From Ga0077527 sp964533495 (GTDB taxonomy: Bacteria; Pseudomonadota; Gammaproteobacteria; Burkholderiales; SG8-41): a DNA stretch of 6,230 nucleotides. Below are positions 1 through 5,791 of this stretch, in pieces. Position numbers and translations under genes: made by a program. The notes beneath the pieces were generated by a model that worked only from the letters and a program-made list of their open reading frames with translations, did not search any database and was not told the DNA's origin. Each line of letters starts with the position of its first letter. Within the stretch, counting starts at the first letter, position 1. The stretch is taken from positions 1 to 6,230 of the forward strand of contig CAZHJU010000065.1 in the NCBI GenBank assembly GCA_964533495.1. Direction: 5' to 3'.

Positions 1-1
1 C

Positions 2-436
2 CCGGACGTGGCGCTGTCGCACATGTACGTCGACAACGCGGCGATGCAACTGGTGCGCAATCCGAAACAGTTCGACGTCATCGTCACCGGCAACATCTTT
101 GGCGACATCCTGTCGGACGAGGCCTCGATGCTGACGGGTTCGATCGGCATGCTGCCCTCGGCTTCGCTGAACTCGGACGGTGGCGGTCTGTACGAGCCGA
201 TTCACGGTTCGGCGCCGGACATTGCCGGGAAGAACATCGCCAATCCGCTGGCGACCATCCTGTCGACGGCGATGATGCTGCGTTACACCTTCAACAGGGA
301 CGAATGGGCGTATCGCATCGAGGCGGCGGTCAAAAGCGTGCTGGCGGCTGGCTATCGCACGCCGGACATCGACGAGCCGGGCGCGAAAAAGGTCGGTACC
401 GTCGAAATGGGCGACGCGGTGGTCGCGGCGCTCTGA
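2..436 (+). CDS. leuB: 3-isopropylmalate dehydrogenase, C-terminal part (5' end outside the window)
   Basis: LeuB oxidises and decarboxylates 3-isopropylmalate to 2-ketoisocaproate with NAD+, the third step of leucine synthesis in the cytoplasm. Only the last 144 codons are present. The frame is already open at base 2, and the GTG at base 8 is an internal valine, not a start. Visible family motifs are YVDNAAMQL near the edge, the FGDILSDE segment (bases 98-121) whose aspartates at bases 104 and 116 belong to the metal/substrate site, MLPSASL, and the nucleotide-binding HGSAPDIAGKNIANP segment (bases 203-247). This last motif separates the decarboxylating dehydrogenase family from unrelated proteins, and the overall match is to LeuB rather than isocitrate dehydrogenase. 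The end (TGA at 434) falls where LeuB proteins normally stop, after a conserved EMGD motif. The catalytic lysine and tyrosine of the N-terminal half lie outside the window. No terminator follows, so transcription probably continues into asd. Confidence 0.95.
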   Translation, partial: PDVALSHMYVDNAAMQLVRNPKQFDVIVTGNIFGDILSDEASMLTGSIGMLPSASLNSDGGGLYEPIHGSAPDIAGKNIANPLATILSTAMMLRYTFNRDEWAYRIEAAVKSVLAAGYRTPDIDEPGAKKVGTVEMGDAVVAAL

Positions 437-462
437 TTGGGTTAAAGTAGTGCTTTGTTTCT

Positions 463-467
463 AAAGG
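463..467 (+). promoter_or_regulatory. Ribosome binding site of asd
   Basis: An AAAGG element (within AAAGGTG) lies 7 bases before the asd ATG. It fixes the start at 475. Confidence 0.7.
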
Positions 468-474
468 TGTTTTC

Positions 475-1635
475 ATGAAGAAGGTCGGAATCATCGGATG
501 GCGGGGCATGGTCGGCTCCGTGCTGGTCGAACGCATGCTGGCGGAGCGGGACTTCGATCTCGTCACGCCGACCTTCTTCTCGACCTCGCAGGCCGGCGGC
601 AAGGGGCCGGACATCGGCCGGCCGGCCGGTCCGGTGGCCGACGCCAACAGCATCGACGCGCTGGCGAAGATGGACGTCCTGATTTCCTGCCAGGGCGGCG
701 ACTACACCAACGCGATATTCCCGAAGCTGCGCGCCGCCGGCTGGGACGGTTACTGGATCGATGCCGCCTCGGCGCTGCGCATGCAGCCGGATGCGGTGAT
801 CGTCCTCGATCCGGTGAACCGCGGGGTCATCGACGCCGCGCTGGCGAAAGGCGTGAAAAACTACGTCGGCGGCAACTGCACGGTCAGCCTGATGCTGATC
901 GCGATGGGCGGGCTGTTCAAGGCCGGACTGGTGGAGTGGATGACCGCGATGACCTACCAGGCGGCTTCCGGCGCCGGCGCGGCGAACATGCGCGAACTGG
1001 TGGCGCAGATGGGGGCGGTGCACGCGGCGGCGAGGCCGCTGCTGGACAATCCGGCTTCCGCCATCCTCGAGCTCGACCGCGTGGTCGCCGAAACCCTGCG
1101 CAAGGGGGGCGTGCCGACCGAAAACTTCGGCCATCCGCTCGCCGGCAGCCTGCTGCCCTGGATCGACAAGGATCTCGGCAACGGGCAGAGCAGGGAGGAA
1201 TGGAAGGGCATGGCCGAGACCAACAAGATTCTCGGCCTCGAGGCGCGTCCGATTCCCGTGGACGGCGTCTGCGTGCGCATCGGCGCGATGCGTTGCCACA
1301 GCCAGGCGCTGACGGTGAAGCTGACCCGCGACGTGCCGCTGGCCGAAATCGAGCGGATGCTGGCGGGGGGCAACGACTGGGTCAGGGTCGTGCCCAACCG
1401 GCGCGAAGCTTCATTGAAGGAACTGACGCCGACCGCGGTGACCGGCACGCTGACCGTCCCGGTCGGCCGGCTGCGCAAGCTGCCGATGGGGGGCGAGTAC
1501 CTTGCCGCCTTCACCGTCGGCGACCAGTTGCTGTGGGGGGCGGCGGAACCGCTGCGCCGCATGCTGCGCATTCTGCTGGAGTCGGGTGCTGCGGCGCGTC
1601 AGCGTCCGGCGCAGGATGTTCCGGTAAGCGTCTGA
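475..1635 (+). CDS. asd: Aspartate-semialdehyde dehydrogenase
   Basis: Asd reduces aspartyl-4-phosphate to aspartate-4-semialdehyde with NADPH, at the branch point to lysine/diaminopimelate, threonine, methionine and isoleucine. The 386-residue protein starts with the Rossmann dinucleotide-binding loop GIIGWRGMVG (residues 5-14). The catalytic cysteine is C135 in GGNCTVS. R102 (SALRM) and Q162 (TYQAASGAGA) fall at the same numbers as the substrate-binding residues of the E. coli enzyme. R268 and H275 (VRIGAMRCHS) correspond to E. coli R267 and H274. This places it in the gram-negative E. coli-like Asd class, not the shorter gram-positive type. The ATG is set by a good Shine-Dalgarno. The enzyme should be functional because all key residues are present. 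One oddity is a tail of about 18 residues after the usual C-terminal LRRMLRIL, making it longer than E. coli Asd (367 residues). It sits 38 bases after leuB and is probably co-transcribed with it. Confidence 0.97.
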   Translation: MKKVGIIGWRGMVGSVLVERMLAERDFDLVTPTFFSTSQAGGKGPDIGRPAGPVADANSIDALAKMDVLISCQGGDYTNAIFPKLRAAGWDGYWIDAASALRMQPDAVIVLDPVNRGVIDAALAKGVKNYVGGNCTVSLMLIAMGGLFKAGLVEWMTAMTYQAASGAGAANMRELVAQMGAVHAAARPLLDNPASAILELDRVVAETLRKGGVPTENFGHPLAGSLLPWIDKDLGNGQSREEWKGMAETNKILGLEARPIPVDGVCVRIGAMRCHSQALTVKLTRDVPLAEIERMLAGGNDWVRVVPNRREASLKELTPTAVTGTLTVPVGRLRKLPMGGEYLAAFTVGDQLLWGAAEPLRRMLRILLESGAAARQRPAQDVPVSV

Positions 1636-1650
1636 ATCGACAGGGAACCG

Positions 1651-1684
1651 GGGGCGGCGATCCGTGGGATGCCGGCGCGGCCCC
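1651..1684 (+). other. Possible GC-rich hairpin downstream of asd
   Basis: GGGGC (1651-1655) can pair with GCCCC (1680-1684). Inside it, GGC/ATCC can pair with GGAT/GCC (1656-1673) around a GTG loop with one bulged G. No T-run follows; the next bases are GAACCGG and then an AT-rich stretch from 1692. It is therefore not a canonical intrinsic terminator. It could act as a 3' stabilising stem, or have no role. Confidence 0.3.
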
Positions 1685-1738
1685 GAACCGGAAATTCCTT
1701 TAAAAAATATGTGGTTGGGCGGCAACATTAGAGGTTTT

Positions 1739-1773
1739 GTTAGCTTGCATGCCTAACTGATTGATGCTAACTT
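1739..1773 (+). promoter_or_regulatory. Candidate promoter and operator-like repeats upstream of fimV
   Basis: The bases before fimV are AT-rich, unlike the rest of the window. TTGCAT (1745-1750) and TAACTT (1768-1773) are 17 bases apart, and TG at 1765-1766 gives an extended -10 form. Each hexamer matches the sigma-70 consensus at only three positions, so the call is weak. The same stretch holds GTTAG (1739-1743), CTAAC (1753-1757) and CTAAC (1767-1771), exactly 14 bases apart, the first two forming a dyad. If the promoter is real, transcription would start near 1780, after the upstream ATG at 1764 and before the GTG at 1809. Confidence 0.3.
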
Positions 1774-1797
1774 TGTTGTCCCATAAAAAAACGATAC

Positions 1798-1802
1798 GGG
1801 AG
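1798..1802 (+). promoter_or_regulatory. Ribosome binding site that favours the GTG start of fimV
   Basis: GGGAG lies 6 bases before the GTG at 1809. The alternative ATG at 1764 has no purine-rich element at a suitable distance. Confidence 0.5.
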
Positions 1803-1808
1803 CGGTTC

Positions 1809-4274
1809 GTGCGCACTTTCTCTCTTGGCAAGGCACTGGCTGTGACATTGCTGCTGCTCGCGCCCTGGATGGCGCACGCGGCCGGTCTCGGACGGCTCAC
1901 CGTGCAATCGAGTCTGGGCCAACCCCTGACCGCGGAGATTGATCTGGTGGCGGTCAGGGGCGATGAAGCCTCGACGCTTGCCGTCCGTCTGGCATCCCCG
2001 GATGCCTACCAGCAGGCCAACCTGCAGTACAACGCCGGCGTCACCGGCCTCAAGCTGAGCATCGAACGACGGCAGAACGGCCAGTCGTACATCAAGGTCA
2101 CCGGTTCCCGCCCGATGAACGAGCCGTTTGTCGATCTGCTGATCGAACTGTCTTGGTCCGGCGGCAGGATCACGCGCGAGTACACTGCGCTGCTGGATCC
2201 GCCGGGTTACGGCCAGCAGGCCCAGGCCGTTGCGGCGCCGGCGGCGGCACCGGCCGCCCCGGCATCGCGGCCGATTGCATCGGCTCCGGTTGCCGCTCCG
2301 GCACCGGCCGCTGCGCCAGCCGCGGCCGCGCCATCGGCACAGGAGTACGGTCCGATCGCGAAGGGTGAAACCCTCGGGAAGATTGCCGCCAGCCTGAAGC
2401 CGCAGGGTGTGTCCTTGGAGCAGATGCTGGTCGGGCTCTATCGCAGCAATCCCGACGCCTTCATCCGCAACAACATGAATCTCGTCAAGTCCGGCCGCAT
2501 CCTGCGGGTGCCGGATGCGCAGGAGCTCGCCGCGATTTCGCAGGGTGACGCGGTCAAGGAATACCGCGCGCAGGTGGCCGACTGGCGCGCCTACAGCAGC
2601 CGTGTTGCCGATGCCGCCGCTCAGGCCCCCGAAGGCGGCGCCACTGCGCGCGGCCGCATCACCGCGAAAGTGGACGATCCGGCAGCAGCCGAAAGCAGGG
2701 ATGTGGTCAAGCTGTCCAAGGGCGAACCCGGCAAGGGCGGCAAGCCGCTGACCGGAGCGGCCAAGGCGAATGCGCTGCAGGAGGAACTGATCGCGCGCAA
2801 CAAGGAACTGGCCGAGGCGAACGAACGCATCGCGCAGCTCGAGAAAACCATCAAGGACTCGCAAAAACTTGCCGAACTGAAGAGCCCGGGGCTGGCGGCC
2901 GCGCAGCAGAAGGCCGAAGCCGCCAAAGCCGATGCGGCGAAAGCGGTCAAGCCGGAGTCGGCGCCCGAGCCGGCAAAACCCGCGGAAAAACCGGCCGAAC
3001 CGGCTGTGGCCAAGCCGGCAGCGGAAGCCAAGACAGGAGAACCGGCGACCGAAGTGAAATCCGACGCGGCTGCACCGGCTGCCGAGAAACCGGCTGAGGA
3101 GGCGAAACCCGCGCCGAAACCGAAACCCAAGCCGGTCGCGCCGCCCCCGCCGCCGCCCGAGCCGTCCATGATGGACACGGTCATGGAGAATCTGCCGCTG
3201 ATCGGCGGCGGTGTCGGCGTGCTGGTGCTGGGCGGTCTCGGCATGGCGATGATGCGCCGCCGCCGCGCGCGCGCCGCGGAAGACGATATCGAGCCTGTCG
3301 CGCCGGTGCTTGCCGCTGCTGCGGGCGGTGCCGCGGCGGTCGCCGACGAAGCCGAAGCCCCTGTGGCTGCCGCAGCCCCGGCTGCGGATGAAGTGGATCC
3401 GGTGCAGGAGGCCGAGGTTTACATTGCCTACGGCCGCGACGGCCAGGCCGAGGAAATCCTCAAAGAAGCGATGGTGCGGGATCCCGCGCGCGAGGACGTC
3501 CAGGTCAAGCTGGCCGAGGTCTATGCGGCCCGCCAGGACAGCGCGTCGTTCGGGACGATCGCGCAGTCGGTGAATGGCCTCACCGGCGGCTCCGGCGACA
3601 ACTGGATCAAGGTCGCGGCCATGGGTTACGCGCTCGATCCGGGCAATCCCCTGTATGCGGCGGGCAAGGATGCGGCGCCGGCGGCGGAAATGTCCGAGAG
3701 CGCGACCAGCACCGATCTCGACTTCGATCTCGGCGGGGACAGCGGCAGCGTGCCGGACATCGCGCTTGACGCGGATCCGTCCGCGGGACAGACGACCGAA
3801 TTCGGCGGCACCCTGCAGATGGCCGCCGCCGCGGACGCGGGCGTGCCGCCGGCGGAACCGGCGATGACCGAATTCAACCTCGATCTCCCGGCGTCCGGCG
3901 CGCAAACGGACATCGCGCTGGAAGCGGCGCCCGCCGAAGCGGATTCGATCGATTTCAACATCGAACTGCCGGCGGTCGAGGCGCCCGCTGCGGCGCCGGT
4001 GGAGACGCCGGCACCGTCAACGGATGCCGGGCTCGATTTCAAGATCGATGTCGGCGATCTGAACATCAACCTCGATGACCCGGCGACCACGGCCGCGCCC
4101 GCCGCGGACAAGGACAGCCATTGGTACGACGTCCAGCAGAAATTCGACCTGGCCAAGGCCTACCAGGAAATGGGCGACAACGACGGCGCCAGGGAAATCC
4201 TCCAGGAAGTCCTGAAGGAGGGGGATTCCGAGCAGAAGGACCAGGCGCAGAAACTGCTCAGTTCACTCGGCTGA
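1809..4274 (+). CDS. fimV: FimV/HubP-family polar landmark protein
   Basis: FimV/HubP proteins sit at the cell pole, span the inner membrane and recruit factors for type IV pilus assembly, twitching and polar organisation. From the GTG at 1809 the protein has 821 residues (P. aeruginosa FimV has 919). Order: signal peptide with cleavage expected after AHA (residue 24); the hallmark mature start AGLGRLTVQSSLGQPL and a beta-rich domain to about 133; an Ala/Pro linker (138-178); a LysM-like segment starting YGPIAKGETLGKIA (about 180-235), expected to contact peptidoglycan; a coiled coil (about 318-357); a Lys/Pro/Glu/Ala-rich stretch ending PKPKPKP and PPPPPP; one membrane helix (462-482) stopped by RRRR; a TPR-like helical region (about 527-620); an acidic tail with repeated aromatic motifs; and the conserved FimV C-terminal domain (LAKAYQEMGD...AREILQEVLKEG). 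It contains no cysteine. The reading frame extends up to an ATG at 1764, which would add 15 residues. The GTG is preferred because of its GGGAG and a more typical signal peptide. A terminator follows the stop codon. Confidence 0.93.
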   Translation: MRTFSLGKALAVTLLLLAPWMAHAAGLGRLTVQSSLGQPLTAEIDLVAVRGDEASTLAVRLASPDAYQQANLQYNAGVTGLKLSIERRQNGQSYIKVTGSRPMNEPFVDLLIELSWSGGRITREYTALLDPPGYGQQAQAVAAPAAAPAAPASRPIASAPVAAPAPAAAPAAAAPSAQEYGPIAKGETLGKIAASLKPQGVSLEQMLVGLYRSNPDAFIRNNMNLVKSGRILRVPDAQELAAISQGDAVKEYRAQVADWRAYSSRVADAAAQAPEGGATARGRITAKVDDPAAAESRDVVKLSKGEPGKGGKPLTGAAKANALQEELIARNKELAEANERIAQLEKTIKDSQKLAELKSPGLAAAQQKAEAAKADAAKAVKPESAPEPAKPAEKPAEPAVAKPAAEAKTGEPATEVKSDAAAPAAEKPAEEAKPAPKPKPKPVAPPPPPPEPSMMDTVMENLPLIGGGVGVLVLGGLGMAMMRRRRARAAEDDIEPVAPVLAAAAGGAAAVADEAEAPVAAAAPAADEVDPVQEAEVYIAYGRDGQAEEILKEAMVRDPAREDVQVKLAEVYAARQDSASFGTIAQSVNGLTGGSGDNWIKVAAMGYALDPGNPLYAAGKDAAPAAEMSESATSTDLDFDLGGDSGSVPDIALDADPSAGQTTEFGGTLQMAAAADAGVPPAEPAMTEFNLDLPASGAQTDIALEAAPAEADSIDFNIELPAVEAPAAAPVETPAPSTDAGLDFKIDVGDLNINLDDPATTAAPAADKDSHWYDVQQKFDLAKAYQEMGDNDGAREILQEVLKEGDSEQKDQAQKLLSSLG
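2220..2342 (+). repeat. Low-complexity Ala/Pro coding stretch in fimV
   Basis: The DNA is a run of GCN and CCN codons encoding alternating alanine and proline, linking the N-terminal beta domain to the LysM-like segment. Codon choice varies (GCG, GCA, GCC, GCT), so it is not an exact tandem DNA repeat. It is probably an extended, flexible periplasmic linker. Confidence 0.6.
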
Positions 4275-4297
4275 CCGCAGCGCCAGGCGTTATCATG

Positions 4298-4331
4298 AAC
4301 CGCGGCAGAGCTCCTGCCGCGGTTTCTTTTT
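4298..4331 (+). terminator. Intrinsic terminator of fimV
   Basis: AACCGCGGCAG (4298-4308) pairs perfectly with CTGCCGCGGTT (4314-4324), giving an 11-bp stem with a 5-base loop. It is followed at once by TCTTTTT. It begins 23 bases after the fimV stop codon. The opposite strand has no T-run on its exit side, so termination should be one-way. Confidence 0.88.
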
Positions 4332-4354
4332 CGGAGCCGGTTGTGGTTCCCTTT

Positions 4355-4360
4355 CGGAGG
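4355..4360 (+). promoter_or_regulatory. Ribosome binding site of truA
   Basis: CGGAGG lies 8 bases before the GTG at 4369 but 14 before the ATG at 4375. It therefore selects the GTG as the start. Confidence 0.7.
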
Positions 4361-4368
4361 CGGGGCGC

Positions 4369-5163
4369 GTGAGAATGGCGCTGGGCATCGAATACGACGG
4401 CGGCGGATTCTGCGGCTGGCAGACTCAGCCCGGCGGCTGCGCCGTGCAGGACCGGCTGGAGCAGGCCTGCGCCGGCATTGCCGGCGTTCCGGTCAAAACC
4501 GTCTGCGCCGGCCGTACCGATGCCGGCGTGCATGCGCTGGGCCAAGTGGTGCATCTGGACTGCGCCGTCGAACGCCCGGCCAGCGCCTGGGTGCGCGGCG
4601 TCAACGCGCTGCTGCCGCCGGGGCTGGCGGTGACCTGGGCGCAGCCGGTGGGCGGGGATTTCCATGCCCGCTTCTCGGCGCTGTCGCGGACCTACCGCTA
4701 TGTCCTGTTGAACTCCCCGGTGCGTCCGGCGGCGGATCACGGCCGCGTCGGCTGGTTTCACATGCCGCTGGATGTCGAACGGATGCGTGAGGCTGCGGCC
4801 TGCCTGACCGGCGAGCGCGATTTCAGCGCCTTCCGCGCCGCGGAGTGCCAGGCGCAGTCTCCGGTGCGCACGCTGCACGAAGCCGAAGTCGGGAGGTGCG
4901 GGCCGTACATCGAGTTCGTTTTCCGGGCCAACGCTTTCCTGCACCACATGGTGCGCAACATCGTCGGCAGCCTGGTTTATGTCGGCAAGGGCAGACATCC
5001 GCCGCAGTGGATGGCCGAAGTGCTGAATGGCCGTGACCGCGCGCGGGCGGCGCCGACCTTCGACGCTTCCGGCCTGTACCTGGCACAGGTCGAATATGCG
5101 CCGCACTGGGGATTGCCTGCGCCGCGGCTGCGTTCGCCGCAGCTGGCCCATGCGGATTCGTAA
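4369..5163 (+). CDS. truA: tRNA pseudouridine(38-40) synthase
   Basis: TruA converts uridines 38, 39 and 40 in the anticodon stem-loop of many tRNAs to pseudouridine. The 264-residue protein has the family start (R-M-A-L-G-I-E-Y-D-G), followed by FCGWQTQP and VQDRLEQA. The catalytic aspartate is D51 in CAGRTDAGVHALGQ. The conserved active-site tyrosine is Y109 in SRTYRYVLLN. Further conserved blocks are RDFSAFRAAECQ and NAFLHHMVRNIVGSL, and the C-terminal GLYLAQVEY. All expected elements are present and the length is normal. The start is GTG, chosen by the upstream CGGAGG; ATG at 4375 would lose two residues. It follows the fimV terminator by 37 bases, with no recognisable promoter between them, and ends 4 bases before trpF, so it is probably in one operon with trpF and trpB. 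Confidence 0.97.
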   Translation: MRMALGIEYDGGGFCGWQTQPGGCAVQDRLEQACAGIAGVPVKTVCAGRTDAGVHALGQVVHLDCAVERPASAWVRGVNALLPPGLAVTWAQPVGGDFHARFSALSRTYRYVLLNSPVRPAADHGRVGWFHMPLDVERMREAAACLTGERDFSAFRAAECQAQSPVRTLHEAEVGRCGPYIEFVFRANAFLHHMVRNIVGSLVYVGKGRHPPQWMAEVLNGRDRARAAPTFDASGLYLAQVEYAPHWGLPAPRLRSPQLAHADS

Positions 5164-5167
5164 AACG

Positions 5168-5791
5168 ATGAGAACCCGGATCAAGATCTGCGGCATCACC
5201 CGCGTCGAGGACGCGCTGGCCGCGGCCCGGCTCGGCGCGGATGCCGTCGGCCTGGTGTTCTACGCCGGCAGCCCGCGCGCGGTCACTCCGGCGCGGGCGC
5301 GTGAAATCATCGACGCGCTGCCGCCGTTTGTGGTTCCGGTCGGCCTGTTCGTCAATGCGGATGCTGCCGCCGTGCGCGAAACCGTTGCCGTCGCGCCGGT
5401 GCAGCTGCTGCAGTTTCACGGCGACGAATCCCCCGGGTTCTGCGCGGATTTCGGCCTGCCTTTCCTGCGCGCGGTGCGGGTCAGGGCAGGGACCGATTTG
5501 TTACAATACGCACGCGAATTTCATGCCGCCAGGGGCCTGCTGCTGGATGCCTGGGTCGAAGGTGTGCGCGGCGGCACCGGGGCCGTGTTCGACTGGTCGC
5601 TGATCCCCGGTGACCTGCCGGCACCCGTGGTCCTGTCGGGCGGCCTCAATCCTGACAACGTGGAGCAGGCGGTGCGGCGCGTGCGGCCCTGGGCGGTCGA
5701 CGTGTCGAGCGGCGTGGAATCGGCGAAGGGCATCAAGGATGCTGCGAAGATCGAAGCCTTCATCAACAGGGTGCGCAATGCGGGTATATGA
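5168..5791 (+). CDS. trpF: Phosphoribosylanthranilate isomerase
   Basis: TrpF isomerises N-(5-phosphoribosyl)anthranilate to 1-(2-carboxyphenylamino)-1-deoxyribulose-5-phosphate in tryptophan synthesis. It is a single-domain (beta/alpha)8 barrel of 207 residues, not fused to TrpC. The general base is C8 in IKICGITR and the general acid is D142 in VFDWSL. Also visible are GADAVGLVFY, QFHGDES, the phosphate-binding LSGGLNPDNV and the C-terminal VDVSSGVESAKGIKD. The ATG at 5168 is preferred because the family normally begins only a few residues before KICG. An in-frame ATG at 5150 would overlap truA and add six residues. No strong Shine-Dalgarno is seen, and the 4-base gap after the truA stop codon suggests translational coupling. 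The last 14 bases overlap trpB. Confidence 0.97.
   Translation: MRTRIKICGITRVEDALAAARLGADAVGLVFYAGSPRAVTPARAREIIDALPPFVVPVGLFVNADAAAVRETVAVAPVQLLQFHGDESPGFCADFGLPFLRAVRVRAGTDLLQYAREFHAARGLLLDAWVEGVRGGTGAVFDWSLIPGDLPAPVVLSGGLNPDNVEQAVRRVRPWAVDVSSGVESAKGIKDAAKIEAFINRVRNAGI
5768..5771 (+). promoter_or_regulatory. Ribosome binding site of trpB inside trpF
   Basis: AGGG lies 6 bases before the trpB ATG, within the last codons of trpF. It supports the overlapping start at 5778. Confidence 0.55.

Noticed and set aside
8..10. GTG at the left edge as a gene start
   Set aside because: The frame is open before it, and the sequence (PDVALSHMYVDN) lies inside the LeuB fold, so the gene begins outside the window.
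443..448. TAAAGT as a -10 for an asd promoter in the leuB-asd gap
   Set aside because: It matches four of six consensus bases, but no -35-like hexamer is found 16-18 bases upstream in the leuB end. Co-transcription with leuB is the simpler reading.
442..1299. 285-codon open frame on the minus strand opposite asd
   Set aside because: Its composition is rich in His, Arg and Ala as expected for an antisense shadow, and asd is certain on the + strand with all catalytic residues.
498..1703. 401-codon + strand frame overlapping asd
   Set aside because: It is a frame-shifted shadow made of Arg/Gly-rich sequence. Asd in the 475 frame has the complete conserved motifs.
1767..3905. 712-codon open frame on the minus strand opposite fimV
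   Set aside because: It is a product of GC-rich codon bias. Its translation is dominated by Arg, Gly and His, has no recognisable domain, and lies opposite a clearly recognised fimV.
4258..5199. 313-codon open frame on the minus strand opposite truA
   Set aside because: It has no recognisable motif and is rich in Arg, Ala and His. truA and the start of trpF occupy the same DNA with full conservation.
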